A stretch of DNA of 64,000 nucleotides from Methanospirillum stamsii. Its GTDB lineage: Archaea > Halobacteriota > Methanomicrobia > Methanomicrobiales > Methanospirillaceae. The DNA is taken from contig NZ_CP176366.1 of the NCBI RefSeq assembly GCF_046244385.1, positions 2,852,001 to 2,916,000 on the forward strand. Direction: 5' to 3'. Below the pieces are notes generated by a model. The model was given only the letters and a program-made list of their open reading frames with translations, did no database searches and was not told where the DNA came from. Shown here one piece after another: positions 1-9,102 of this stretch; the first letter of the stretch is position 1, and each line of letters opens with the position of its first letter. Position numbers and translations under genes: made by a program.

Positions 1-411
1 GGTAAGAGTAACCCTGACATTTACCAGTGCTTCTGAAAAGGCGGTATGCGTTGTCGGATCACACATAAGGGCTACTTCATCATCAGATTCGATGATTCCT
101 TCTTTATACATCCGGAATACTTCACCGACTCCAATCATGCCAAATGGATAGAGTTCTGATGCCCTGAGTGCCCCCATACTTGATGCTCCAACAACGGTGA
201 TTCCTGCTTTTATTACTTCAAGCACTTCCCGGTGTCCTACAGCCGCATCCTCAAAGAATACTCCGTCAATAATGCCCACTATCCGGGGTTTAATATGGAT
301 TGCTTCGAGGAGGTCAACTCTTCGTACCGGAGGTCGGTACGTAGCAGGAAGGATCTTTTCTGCTTCGTTAACTGGAAGGCTTGGACCCAGGTAAATAATT
401 ACGTCTTGCAC
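1..411 (-). CDS. tfuA: TfuA-like protein, partner of YcaO (3' end cut by window edge)
   Basis: The 137 visible codons read as a TfuA-domain protein: an N-terminal IYLGPSLP strand, GIIDGVFFEDAAV, then VVGASSMGALRASEL, the most conserved TfuA stretch. In methanogens TfuA works with YcaO to install thioglycine in the McrA active site of methyl-coenzyme M reductase, probably by delivering sulfur. The start is taken as GTG at 411, with a GGAGAG stretch about a dozen bases upstream; an ATG nearby is out of frame. The start overlaps the end of ycaO by 44 bp, so the two are probably translationally coupled. The C-terminus lies outside the window. Confidence 0.88.
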   Translation of the reverse strand, partial: MQDVIIYLGPSLPVNEAEKILPATYRPPVRRVDLLEAIHIKPRIVGIIDGVFFEDAAVGHREVLEVIKAGITVVGASSMGALRASELYPFGMIGVGEVFRMYKEGIIESDDEVALMCDPTTHTAFSEALVNVRVTLT

Positions 412-1585
412 GTTTGCATCTCTCTCCAAGTCGTTCGGGGTCCATGGCATAATGTTCAAGCCCTGGAACAATTACCCTCACCACCGGAATCCCGATCTCT
501 GGTCTTGTCAGGTCAACAACCAAAACCCGGTCAAGACCGGCCTTTTTCAACCGATCAAGAACGATATGAATGTCATCAAGGAAATCATCGGTGTGGTATG
601 AGGACATATCATCATATGAAACTCTCGGTTCGGGGTCAAACCATTTTTTATTCAGCCGCTTTGCCCGGTCATATCCTACCTTGGAGAGGAAATGAGTGGA
701 CTGTGTATCTTCCCTTGCTCCGTGTATCTGGGTCGCCCTGCTCTGGGCAACTTCTGTGAGTGCACGAAGAATTGCAATCTCCTTGCACAGGTGTGTACCC
801 ATACCAATACAGAGCAGGGTTGGGTCCCGAAGCTGGAGGTCATCAGATACTGCCGCAACCGTCGGAATCCCGAGATCGCTGGTAATATCCCGGAGAATAA
901 CATCTACCCCCGCTGCCTTGAATTTTTCAAGGAGATCTGCTGCTACCGGATGAGTAATATTGGTTATAACCGGACCACCCAGGCGGCATGCTTCAACTAA
1001 AGACCATGCATCCCGCTCTATTATCTCACAAAGACTATGAAACACTGCTTCTTCGTAGGTGTTTCCTGATGCAATTCCATTTGTGCTGGTCCTGAAAAGT
1101 CTTCCCATTATCCGGGGAACCGGGTGAAAAACCGCATGGGCTGGCACCCATATTTCTTCATTCCGGGTGATGTCATATGCCGGGTACCATGGGATTGGCC
1201 ATTCCTGCTCGGTATTCTCCGGAAGTATAAGAAAATCCGGGTGAATAGCATTTTTTTCTGACCTCATCTGGTCATAGGTCATCGTCACCGTCTGCCGGTC
1301 ATGTATCTCTGCAGAGTACCGCTCAAGTCCTTCCATGATGGCTGATACCCGGGCTGCAATGGGAGTTGCACCTTTTCCATTATATACGGTGATTGCTCCT
1401 TCGGCTGCAACAGGCCTGATACACGAAAAAACCGGTATACCAATCCGGTCAAGTCCGGTGATATCCGCAACACGGGTGATTCCTGCCGGAATGGTGAGGT
1501 CTTTGACCTGTTCATAGGTTTCTTCAGGTGACCTGGTCCGGTGAGTCTCCTGCTGGTAGAGTTTTTTACAGGACTGGAGTATCAT
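368..1585 (-). CDS. ycaO: YcaO cyclodehydratase-like protein (methanogenesis marker protein 1)
   Basis: 405 aa, full length. The YcaO ATP-binding segments are visible: GKGATPIAARVSAIMEGLER (about residues 71-90) and the TNGIASG...EAVFHSLCEIIERDAW block in the middle. In methanogens this protein is the ATP-dependent thioamide-forming enzyme acting on the conserved glycine of McrA. It is followed directly by the overlapping tfuA gene, the canonical methanogen arrangement. The N-terminal extension before the YcaO core carries no obvious zinc site. Family assignment is secure; the McrA substrate is inferred from established work on methanogen YcaO-TfuA pairs. Confidence 0.93.
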   Translation of the reverse strand: MILQSCKKLYQQETHRTRSPEETYEQVKDLTIPAGITRVADITGLDRIGIPVFSCIRPVAAEGAITVYNGKGATPIAARVSAIMEGLERYSAEIHDRQTVTMTYDQMRSEKNAIHPDFLILPENTEQEWPIPWYPAYDITRNEEIWVPAHAVFHPVPRIMGRLFRTSTNGIASGNTYEEAVFHSLCEIIERDAWSLVEACRLGGPVITNITHPVAADLLEKFKAAGVDVILRDITSDLGIPTVAAVSDDLQLRDPTLLCIGMGTHLCKEIAILRALTEVAQSRATQIHGAREDTQSTHFLSKVGYDRAKRLNKKWFDPEPRVSYDDMSSYHTDDFLDDIHIVLDRLKKAGLDRVLVVDLTRPEIGIPVVRVIVPGLEHYAMDPERLGERCKRARRNYLPGSKPSS

Positions 1586-1728
1586 GTGCTCATATACGTT
1601 TTCTTCCAGAGAGAAAAAGAGTAACAGGTTATGAGTTTGTCCTGCCAGATTATGTTTCTCTCCAAACCAGGATATGCTGTGATGAACGCATCTTTGTCAG
1701 GTTAAATCAGGAAAAAACTATCGCAGAT

Positions 1729-2979
1729 CTATAAAATTGGAAATTCAGATGACCGGTAGAGTTCTTCAAGGTCCTGACCACATCCATTGCAAGCCTCGGT
1801 GATGACTTTTCGCACCGTTTCCCACATGGTAACTGCAATATCACCAGGGACTGGTGTTAATCCATGGGCAAGGATGGAATCATTTCTGATCATGATATAG
1901 TCCTGGAGGATGTTATACCACTCATCTGCTCCGTGCAGCCCGAGATCTTCAAGGAGAGAAAATTTTGCCCGAAGACCAATGCGGATAATCCCGTTCCTAT
2001 CAGCCCTTCTGGCATATGAAGAGATATCCTGTTTTTTTAACTTTTTCTTCAAATCTACAAATCGTATCTTCTCTTCATTATCATCAATCCCATAATTGAG
2101 CAGAAGAACCTGTGAAATCAGTTCAACCACCCGGTAGAGCCGAGCAAGTCCGTCATCATACCGTTCTCCGTCAACCCGGCGTTTTGCATTATGGAGCAGA
2201 TCAATGAGTATATAGGTATACTTTTGCTGCCTGACTTTATACCGCTCTTTCCGGTTCAGAAGAGTATCATCAAGGCTATCCAATTCAAGAAGACGTTTTA
2301 AAAACTCTCGGTTTAAGGGAATAAGCAGATCCAGATCAGGGATGTGTTTCAGGTACTGGTAGGCCTTTTCATAATCCATCTTATCCCAGTGCCAGTACCC
2401 GTTAAAGAGTGCATAATACATGTCCCTTTCCGGAATACTGCTGACCCCTTCGAGAAGGCGGAGTGAACTGCCAAAATGACATGTATTAAAAGCTTCAATC
2501 GCTCTATGGAGCTGGAGGCGGTCATATGCGGCAAAGAGTTGCATCTCCTTGACCTTTTCCGTTCCTGGAATAACCATACCTCCGGATTTTTCTCCGGTAA
2601 CATGAGAAACCGGGTTTCTTGTCAGGAACGAGACTATTTCTGCAGCCATAATCATCTCCCGTGTACCGGATGATGCTTCGATAACAACCTCTTCGTCACG
2701 ATACAGGGTAGCAATCCCATAGATAAGTTCAAAGCACCCGGAAAAATCCGATGGATCCGGGATCATACAAATCGAACTGACTGGTGGTTTTTTTTCCGTT
2801 CCTGAATTCAGAGTGGAAAGAATCTGGTCAATGACCGGTTTACTCTCCTCTGAACAAAAAAAGATGATGGATTCCGGTTGATATGAGGTTATTGCATAGG
2901 TTAAGGTTCTGACAAGTTTTACCAGGGCATCTTCATGACTTGTTCCAATGCCTGTTCCGACTGTCATAAGAAGAAGCAT
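1729..2979 (-). CDS. CARF-HEPN protein, TIGR02710/Cas02710 type (Csm6/Csx1-like)
   Basis: 416 aa. The N-terminus (LLLMTVGTGIG) and the EASSGTREM segment near residue 120 match the nucleotide-binding CARF fold of TIGR02710 proteins. The C-terminal half is helical and carries R365-x6-H372 (RNDSILAH), a HEPN ribonuclease active-site motif. Family members are ancillary RNases switched on by cyclic oligoadenylate from type III CRISPR complexes. No CRISPR array, cas10 or other cas gene is present in this window, so it is an orphan here or acts with a distant locus. It lies 143 bp upstream of ycaO on the same strand. Start is ATG 2979; an internal ATG at codon 5 is also possible. Confidence 0.82.
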   Translation of the reverse strand: MLLLMTVGTGIGTSHEDALVKLVRTLTYAITSYQPESIIFFCSEESKPVIDQILSTLNSGTEKKPPVSSICMIPDPSDFSGCFELIYGIATLYRDEEVVIEASSGTREMIMAAEIVSFLTRNPVSHVTGEKSGGMVIPGTEKVKEMQLFAAYDRLQLHRAIEAFNTCHFGSSLRLLEGVSSIPERDMYYALFNGYWHWDKMDYEKAYQYLKHIPDLDLLIPLNREFLKRLLELDSLDDTLLNRKERYKVRQQKYTYILIDLLHNAKRRVDGERYDDGLARLYRVVELISQVLLLNYGIDDNEEKIRFVDLKKKLKKQDISSYARRADRNGIIRIGLRAKFSLLEDLGLHGADEWYNILQDYIMIRNDSILAHGLTPVPGDIAVTMWETVRKVITEACNGCGQDLEELYRSSEFPIL

Positions 2980-3062
2980 AGGTGTTATTTCAGCATGTTT
3001 CTGATATCAGTTTTTCTGATCTTTGAAAAAAAATCAAATTTATTTTGGATATGGTTACATTT

Positions 3063-3350
3063 TCAATAGCGATTGCCATCTTTCATATAATCCACAAAAG
3101 CTGCAGCAAAAGAGAACAATACCAGTGTCATCCCCATAAGGCTGATAATCTGCCATACTCCGGTCATTTGTGGTCCGGAAGTGAGAAGATTCATCGAATA
3201 ACTGGCAATCCAGAAGGTAAGACTGAGATCGAGCAGGATGAGAAACCGAAGCCTGGGTCTACCGGTGACAATATACATGAGAATACTGCCGAATAGAATA
3301 ATTGCCCCCATAAAGAGGAGTCCTCCTTCGGTCCCGATAAGTTCAGTCAT
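3063..3350 (-). CDS. small membrane protein of unknown function
   Basis: 95 aa with three hydrophobic segments (roughly residues 9-28, 33-52 and 63-87) joined by short loops, the first followed by basic residues (TGRPRLR). I recognise no family. It sits between the CARF-HEPN gene and the beta-solenoid membrane protein, all on the minus strand but with separate spacers of about 70-80 bp. The composition looks genuinely coding and the opposite-strand reading is a shadow. Function cannot be inferred. Confidence 0.6.
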   Translation of the reverse strand: MTELIGTEGGLLFMGAIILFGSILMYIVTGRPRLRFLILLDLSLTFWIASYSMNLLTSGPQMTGVWQIISLMGMTLVLFSFAAAFVDYMKDGNRY

Positions 3351-3419
3351 ATCCGGATTCCCTGCTTATTAAGGATAATGTACCTGGTACTACTTGAAAT
3401 AAACGGCAAAAAAAGTGAT

Positions 3420-4439
3420 TTATGAGCTTGAATAAGCATCATAAAAGGTCAGGATAAGTGTTCCAAAACCTAAAAATACCGCAATAATCCAGAAGATAAA
3501 CCCGATGAACGGGATAAAAAAGAGGATATTGAGGACGATGAATCCAACCACAAATCCAATGATCAGGCCCATATCTTTTTTAGCCATCTGAAAGATCCAG
3601 GAGCCGAGAATTGCACCCGAGACGATGGTTGAAAGAAACAGTCCGAGAATGATGAGCAGGAATAAGAAGCATGCGAGAGGGATGCCGATTATCGTGATAA
3701 GCAGGATAACAAAGAGAATAAATCCGAGAACGAGTCCTGCGATTCCGGCAACAAGGGATAGCAATGTTTTTTCTGTTCCTGTCCGGAGTATTGAGTTGAA
3801 AAGATCCGGACAAATTTTGACAAGGATGATTCCCAGTATTAAAAAGCCAAAAGTACAGATGAGCATTGTAATGGTAACGATAGAGCTGACCATATTCCCG
3901 AATTCCTGCATGTCAATTGAGGATTCATCCTCATTCTCAATGGTCAGGTTTCCGTGAATTGTTCCCTGAGTTGTATATCCGGATGATCCGATGATGACAT
4001 CTTTAGATATTACCGCATTTTTCCCGAGGATTACAGTGCCACCTGATGCAGCAACATTTTCTGCATTCCCGGAGACGGTGACGGTTCCTCCGATGGCGAG
4101 TATTTTTCCGCCGACATCACTGTTTACATCAATGTTGCCTCCGCATGCAACAAGGTCGGTTCCAACAGGGGCATTTACCTGAATAGTCCCTCCGGCGGCG
4201 ATGAGATTTGTCTCAACTGGTTCATTCACGATAAGGGTCCCGCCAGCCCAGGTAATGCTCTTTACTGGCGCATTCACGATCATAGAGCCGCCTGATGCGA
4301 TAAGATCGTCATCAATTGGTTCATCAATAACGATGTTATCTCCTGACCGGGAATCAAACGCCGATGCCGGGGCAATAAGGCCAGCACATATAATGAAGGC
4401 CATTATAGCCATTATTGTCTGAATGTTCAAAAATTTCAT
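3420..4439 (-). CDS. secreted/membrane protein with bactofilin-like beta-solenoid repeats
   Basis: 339 aa. A signal peptide (residues 1-27, ending PASA) is followed by about 130 residues of short repeats of the form G-G-x-I/L-x-V-N-x-P/D-V (SGGSMIVNAPV, AGGTLIVNEPV, AGGTIQVNAPV, CGGNIDVNSDV), typical of a right-handed beta-solenoid as in polymer-forming bactofilin-like proteins. The C-terminal 150 residues form about four transmembrane helices rich in Ile, Leu and Gly. The layout suggests an extracytoplasmic solenoid anchored in the membrane, perhaps a surface scaffold. No catalytic motif is visible. Confidence 0.72.
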   Translation of the reverse strand: MKFLNIQTIMAIMAFIICAGLIAPASAFDSRSGDNIVIDEPIDDDLIASGGSMIVNAPVKSITWAGGTLIVNEPVETNLIAAGGTIQVNAPVGTDLVACGGNIDVNSDVGGKILAIGGTVTVSGNAENVAASGGTVILGKNAVISKDVIIGSSGYTTQGTIHGNLTIENEDESSIDMQEFGNMVSSIVTITMLICTFGFLILGIILVKICPDLFNSILRTGTEKTLLSLVAGIAGLVLGFILFVILLITIIGIPLACFLFLLIILGLFLSTIVSGAILGSWIFQMAKKDMGLIIGFVVGFIVLNILFFIPFIGFIFWIIAVFLGFGTLILTFYDAYSSS

Positions 4440-4489
4440 GTGGTTTCTCTTTCCGTTTTGTTGTATTCTGTTATATAATCATGCCAGTC

Positions 4490-4915
4490 TTATTCGCTCT
4501 CCGGACCTGGTATTCCGCTCATAAATATCCGGGCATACTCATCAAACCAGTCTGCTTTATCAAGGCCCTGTATCTCCATTATATCAGCCCATTTGCATTC
4601 ATCATGTTCTTTGCTAATAGAAAGACCTCCGGAGAGAATTGTTCCAATCATAACCAGGTGAACAATTCTGTTTTCTTCTGTCTCCTGCATGGCTGTTCCT
4701 GCAGCGGTGTGAATAGCAACGGTAAATCCGGTCTCTTCTAATATTTCACGCTCAAGAGCTTTATCAAAACTCTCTCCTGCTTCGATCTTCCCTCCGGGAA
4801 GTTCCCATTTTGAAGCATTTGTTTTACATGACGATGATCGTTTAAGTACCAGGACATGTCCGTGCTGGTCAAAAAGGACAAGATTAACACACAAGGCAAA
4901 GGGCTTTGTTGTCAT
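4490..4915 (-). CDS. Nudix hydrolase (MutT-like)
   Basis: 141 aa with a complete Nudix box starting at GGKIEAGESF and continuing KALEREILEETGF, that is Gx5Ex7REUxEExGU, where the glutamates bind the catalytic metal. Family members cleave nucleoside diphosphates linked to another moiety; MutT-type enzymes sanitise 8-oxo-dGTP, but the substrate here is not defined. The N-terminal strand CVNLVLFDQHGHVLVLKRS is typical of MutT-like Nudix proteins. It is divergent from the reductase gene at 5013, with about 97 bp between the starts. Confidence 0.9.
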   Translation of the reverse strand: MTTKPFALCVNLVLFDQHGHVLVLKRSSSCKTNASKWELPGGKIEAGESFDKALEREILEETGFTVAIHTAAGTAMQETEENRIVHLVMIGTILSGGLSISKEHDECKWADIMEIQGLDKADWFDEYARIFMSGIPGPESE

Positions 4916-5012
4916 ATTTAATGGTATTAACGTTTCCGGATAAAAGTGTTCAGATGAATAACCAGAGGTTTACCGGTATCCGGAAACCGGATAACTCTTC
5001 CGTCCAATCAGA

Positions 5013-5615
5013 ATGGGCATGGTAATATCAATTATTCTGGCACACCCTGAAAAGGGAAGTTTAAACCACGCAATAGCCATGACTGCTCTTGATACGCTAA
5101 AAAATGCCGGGCATGAAGTGATATTTCATGATCTCTACAAAGAAGAGTTTAATCCCATTCTTCCCGCGAATGAAATATCCCGGGATGGACTGAGAGATCC
5201 GGAGATTATAAAACATTGCGAAGAAATTTCCCGGGCAGACGGAATTATTATTGTCCACCCGAACTGGTGGGGTCAGCCTCCGGCGATACTGAAAGGATGG
5301 ATTGACCGGGTTATAAGGCCTGGTGTTGCGTACCGGTTCATCGAAGGAGACAATGGAGAAGGGGTTCCGGTTGGACTATTACCTGCTAAATCGGCAATAG
5401 TTTTCAACACTGCCAATACTCCGGAGGAAAGAGAAGAGTTGGTATTCGGAGATCCACTTGACCGAATCTGGAGGGATTGCGTATTTGGCCTGTGTGGAGT
5501 TACCGATGTTCATCGGAGGATCTACCGGGTAGTGGTGATGAGTGACGAAAAAAAGCGGAAGGATTGGCTGTTGGATGTTCAAAACCTGGTAAAAACAGTA
5601 TTTCCGGAAAATTAG
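5013..5615 (+). CDS. NAD(P)H quinone oxidoreductase-like flavoprotein (flavodoxin_2 fold)
   Basis: 200 aa. The N-terminus IILAHPEKGSLNHAIA is the FMN/FAD phosphate-binding loop of the KefF/MdaB/NQO group, and the HPNWWGQPPAILKGWIDRV segment (about residues 87-105) is the family's hallmark flavin-contact loop. These enzymes carry out two-electron reduction of quinones or other small electrophiles with NAD(P)H. ATG 5013 is used; a second in-frame ATG two codons later is equally possible. It ends 5 bp before the stop of the convergent HerA-like gene. Confidence 0.88.
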   Translation: MGMVISIILAHPEKGSLNHAIAMTALDTLKNAGHEVIFHDLYKEEFNPILPANEISRDGLRDPEIIKHCEEISRADGIIIVHPNWWGQPPAILKGWIDRVIRPGVAYRFIEGDNGEGVPVGLLPAKSAIVFNTANTPEEREELVFGDPLDRIWRDCVFGLCGVTDVHRRIYRVVVMSDEKKRKDWLLDVQNLVKTVFPEN

Positions 5616-5620
5616 GGGAT

Positions 5621-7114
5621 CTATTTTCCTTTCAGCCAGGAACCAAGCATTCCCCTGATAATCTCTTTTCCTATCTGCGTTCCGACATTGGTTGCGGTCC
5701 GGACGGCGATGGTCCCGATAACATCACCAACATCCTTTGTCTTCCTGGATGACCGTGATGTTGTTCTTGGTCTGCTTGTGGTTCTCTCCGTCGACCGTGC
5801 AGGCTGTTTTTCCGCGGCATTTTCAGCAGGTTTTTCCTGTTCACGTTTTAAGAGTTCTTCCGCTGCTGAGTGCCGGTTTATCTGCTCTTCGTATCTTCCG
5901 AATATTGTTGATTTGTTAATTATTGCTTCCTGCTCCGGTTCGGTGAGAGGAACAAGGCTGCTTCGAGGTGGATATACAAAGCTACGCTCAACCGGAGTTG
6001 GAACTCCTCCCTTATCAAGAACTGAAACAAGTGCTTCTCCTATTCCAAGTTCTGTGATGACCTTTTCTGTGTCTATTTTGGGATTCTGCCTGAAAGATTT
6101 TGCAGCGGTTTTGACTGCTTTCATCTCTTTCGGGGTGGTTGCCCGGAGAGCATGCTGGATTCGGTTCCCCAGTTGTCCAAGGACATCGTCAGGGATATCT
6201 GCCGGGTTCTGGGTGATGAAATAAACTCCAACTCCTTTTGATCGGATGAGCCGTACAATCTGGATAATTTTTTCTTCAAGTGCTTTTGGGGTGTCAGAAA
6301 AGAGCAGGTGGGCTTCATCAAAGAAGAGTAGAAACTTCGGTTTTACCAGATCTCCTACTTCAGGCAGATCCTCATACAGCTCGGAAAGAAGCCACAATAG
6401 GAATGTTGAATAGATTTTTGGATATTTCATCAATGCTCCGGCTGAAAGAAGGCTGATTGTGCCCTTTCCATCCTGGATCTCCATGATGTCCTGAAGAACC
6501 AGGGAGGGTTCTCCAAAAAACAGGTCTGCCCCCTGTTCCTCCAGGGTGAGGACTGCTCTCTGGATTGCTCCGAGGGATGAGGGCGTCATATTGCCGTATT
6601 TTCCTTTTATTTCAGCCGTATTTTCTAATGCAAAGGTAATGAGGGAGATAAGGTCTGCAATATCGATAAGGAGGAGGCGGTTATCATCTGCATACCGGAA
6701 GAGCATGGAGAGAATACCTGTCTGGGTCTCGTTCAAATCAAGGATCCGGGCAAGGAGTAAAGGCCCCATTTCTGATATGGTAGTCCTGACCGGGTGACCT
6801 TCTTTTCCATACAAATCCCAGAACCTGACCGGACAGCCTTCATAATTCAATGGGGAAATTCCCAGAAGAGTGGCACGTTCCTCTATCTTCTTGTTCCCTC
6901 CTCCGGGTTTACATAGTCCGGAGAGATCACCCTTGATATCCGGGAGGAATACCGGAACACCCATTGAGCTAAATTGCTCGACTAAAACCCGGAGCGTTAC
7001 GGTCTTTCCGGTTCCGGTTGCTCCTGCTATAAGTCCATGACGATTTGCCATGGAAGGCTCGATATAAATATCCGTCTCACCTCTTGCTACGGGGGTAAGA
7101 GAAATTTCTGCCAT
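5621..7114 (-). CDS. HerA-like ATPase, DUF853 (helicase C-terminal-like)
   Basis: 497 aa. Walker A is GATGTGKT (about residues 31-38) and Walker B is FLLFFDEAHLLF (about 261-272); FITQNPADIPDDVLGQLGNR is the conserved motif after Walker B in HerA/FtsK-type ATPases. The C-terminal 80 residues are a basic, low-complexity linker (RSTERTTSRPRTTSRSSRK) followed by a Gly-rich tail. DUF853 proteins are widespread HerA relatives of uncertain role, presumably DNA translocases. No nurA neighbour is present, which argues against a classical HerA-NurA end-resection unit here. Confidence 0.87.
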   Translation of the reverse strand: MAEISLTPVARGETDIYIEPSMANRHGLIAGATGTGKTVTLRVLVEQFSSMGVPVFLPDIKGDLSGLCKPGGGNKKIEERATLLGISPLNYEGCPVRFWDLYGKEGHPVRTTISEMGPLLLARILDLNETQTGILSMLFRYADDNRLLLIDIADLISLITFALENTAEIKGKYGNMTPSSLGAIQRAVLTLEEQGADLFFGEPSLVLQDIMEIQDGKGTISLLSAGALMKYPKIYSTFLLWLLSELYEDLPEVGDLVKPKFLLFFDEAHLLFSDTPKALEEKIIQIVRLIRSKGVGVYFITQNPADIPDDVLGQLGNRIQHALRATTPKEMKAVKTAAKSFRQNPKIDTEKVITELGIGEALVSVLDKGGVPTPVERSFVYPPRSSLVPLTEPEQEAIINKSTIFGRYEEQINRHSAAEELLKREQEKPAENAAEKQPARSTERTTSRPRTTSRSSRKTKDVGDVIGTIAVRTATNVGTQIGKEIIRGMLGSWLKGK

Positions 7115-7277
7115 GAGTAATCATATGTTCCTTTGATCCTGATATGTTTTTATTAAGGAGATTTTGGAATCCAGAATCCGATCACATGTGAAAAATATCC
7201 TGTATGAGTGGATTATTTTGACTAATCAGGGTTATGATAAATTATATCCAAAAAAAGAGTTTAAAATTTGTGGTTGA

Positions 7278-8060
7278 TTAGACCTTTTTTCCGAACCATT
7301 CACCCGCAAATCCCGGAGCTGTACCATAGTTATATGTACCATGAAATGAGGTAAAATCGTCAGAAAATGAGAAAGTAAAGCTTCCGGAATCCTTATCGCC
7401 AGCGTATGTCGGAGCTTCTGCCCATGTTCCTTTCAATTGATTATAAGCATTTAATGTTCCTGATAATCTCCCATTATCTGCTCCATAAGTACCAGTTACC
7501 GTATTCCCCTTCTGAACAAATTCCATATCTCCTGCAAGCTCTGATATCCATTTTCCAGATATTCCCTCACTAACCTCGTTATCACCGCTGGCTCCTGAAT
7601 CATAGGCTTTCCAGTTGATACCAAAGAAACCTGCATAATCAGAATCAGCATTATTAGACCAGGTATCAGGATCAGAGTTTTCAACGGTGTAAGTTCCGGA
7701 TGGTAATACTACTTCACCCTCGTCTAAGGCCAGATGCCATATTACGTTATTATTTTCAATACTCTCCATCTGGTAAGGTCCATAACTGTTTCCATTATCA
7801 TCAATCAGAGTAAGCGTTCCGGGTGATGAAACTCCCTTACCATTGTTGTAATGGTAAGAGTCCAGGTATGTGACCGTCACCATCTCATCTACTGAAAACT
7901 CAACATCATTTGATGGTGGACCATTCATGACTCCTCCGCCATTCCAGTTAGCCCATTGGTATGTGTGTCCGTTCACGGTTACATCGGCATGGACAGTCAA
8001 TATGACCATACAGCTAAATACAATAACCAGGAAAAAAATCTTAACAGAATTTTTCTGCAT
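7278..8060 (-). CDS. secreted protein of unknown function
   Basis: 260 aa with a clear signal peptide (residues 1-25, ending VHA). The first half is rich in Asn, Asp, Gly and Tyr and looks like an all-beta extracellular domain. The last 90 residues (ISGKWISELAGDMEF..., GRLSGTLN, KGTWAEAPTYAGDKDSGSFTFSFS, FHGTYNYG) form a repeated strand pattern seen in lipocalin-like or cell-surface beta-barrel domains. I do not recognise a named family. A TATA-like ATATATAAA lies on the minus strand near 8107-8117, giving a leader of about 25 nt. It is divergent from the TPR gene at 8478. Confidence 0.7.
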   Translation of the reverse strand: MQKNSVKIFFLVIVFSCMVILTVHADVTVNGHTYQWANWNGGGVMNGPPSNDVEFSVDEMVTVTYLDSYHYNNGKGVSSPGTLTLIDDNGNSYGPYQMESIENNNVIWHLALDEGEVVLPSGTYTVENSDPDTWSNNADSDYAGFFGINWKAYDSGASGDNEVSEGISGKWISELAGDMEFVQKGNTVTGTYGADNGRLSGTLNAYNQLKGTWAEAPTYAGDKDSGSFTFSFSDDFTSFHGTYNYGTAPGFAGEWFGKKV

Positions 8061-8477
8061 AAAATAGAATTACTGTTATGGATAATAAGTGTTAGTTTAT
8101 CAATAATTTTATATATTGGTGTTCTTATTTTTTAACATTATGATGTATTGATTATATTCAAACAAATACCGGTTTTTGCCCTTTAATGCAGATTTATTTG
8201 TGTTTACGGTTCTATTGATATATATGATTTGAAATCGATTAAAAATTATGCGTAATTATTCGAAAATAATCCTATATTCTCATTATTGTCAAATTTTTGA
8301 TAAACCAAACATCGGATATCTCATTAATAATCATTTCTCTTGCCCTATAATAAATAAGATCTAATTAATCTTTAAAATGCGTGGAATGTATTGATAATGG
8401 AGATTGAAAATTATTTGAAACCTAATAAATTTTTTGTGAAAAACTATATATATTTACTATTATAATTATCAATTATT
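8061..8477. promoter_or_regulatory. 417-bp AT-rich divergent promoter region
   Basis: No ORF of coding character is seen. The region is strongly AT-rich and holds two outward-facing promoters. Toward the right a TATA box CTATATATA at 8444-8452, preceded by GTGAAAAA, sits about 26 bp from an expected start just before ATG 8478. Toward the left a minus-strand ATATATAAA near 8107-8117 serves the secreted-protein gene. The middle 300 bases contain only simple A/T runs; I found no convincing repeat or RNA gene. Confidence 0.5.
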
Positions 8478-9056
8478 ATGGGAAGTATAAAGGAAATTTT
8501 TTTGGCAATTATTGTGCTACTCTGTATTTCTGGAATTGCAACTGCTGGTTTTTATGCGATTGATACCACAACACCTTCGATTGTGCCGGAAAGCAAATCT
8601 GATGAAGCAACCGGTTATGATGATGAATCATTCGAAGCAAATAAGCTTGGTCAATGGCAAATTGCTCTCGAAAAAGCAGAACTCGCAATTATGGTAGATG
8701 AGATGTTTGGCACTGCCTGGAATAATAAAGGAGTAGCCTTACACGGTCTTGGCAGGTTTGAAGAGGCAATAACTGCTTACAACCAGGCGATTAAAGTAAC
8801 TCCATGGTACGTGCTCCCATATGCAAATAAGGGATTATCTCTCTATGAACTCGGAAGATATGATGAAGCAGTCCTGGCTTTTGAAGATGCAATTTCTATC
8901 TGGCCTGAACGGTGTACATACTATAAGTACATGGGAGACAGTTATTATGCCAACGGTGACAATCAGGCAGCAATTTCGGCATATACTCATGCTCTTCAGA
9001 TAACTCCCGGATGTGAAGGGGTTCAGGAAGCACTGGATTATGTTCTGAATCAATAG
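8478..9056 (+). CDS. membrane-anchored tetratricopeptide repeat protein
   Basis: 192 aa. An N-terminal hydrophobic helix (about residues 6-25, IFLAIIVLLCISGIATAGF) is followed by an acidic linker and about four TPR units from residue 55: ANKLGQWQIALEKAELAI, AWNNKGVALHGLGRFEEAI, PYANKGLSLYELGRYDEAV, YYKYMGDSYYANGDNQAAI. The W/L/G/Y/A/A/P spacing matches TPR consensus. Such proteins are protein-interaction scaffolds, and the helix points to the outer membrane face. The TATA box at 8444-8452 places transcription only a few bases before the ATG, so the transcript is almost leaderless. Confidence 0.85.
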   Translation: MGSIKEIFLAIIVLLCISGIATAGFYAIDTTTPSIVPESKSDEATGYDDESFEANKLGQWQIALEKAELAIMVDEMFGTAWNNKGVALHGLGRFEEAITAYNQAIKVTPWYVLPYANKGLSLYELGRYDEAVLAFEDAISIWPERCTYYKYMGDSYYANGDNQAAISAYTHALQITPGCEGVQEALDYVLNQ

Positions 9057-9102
9057 AACAATCTCTATCTACATTTTTTCCGCACAAATGATCAACAAGA
9101 GT

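Noticed and set aside
232..759. 175-codon ORF on the plus strand
   Set aside because: It is antisense to ycaO and tfuA, which have strong family motifs.
1..8000. CRISPR array accompanying the CARF-HEPN gene
   Set aside because: No series of direct repeats with regular spacers is visible in the flanking intergenic DNA or elsewhere in the window.
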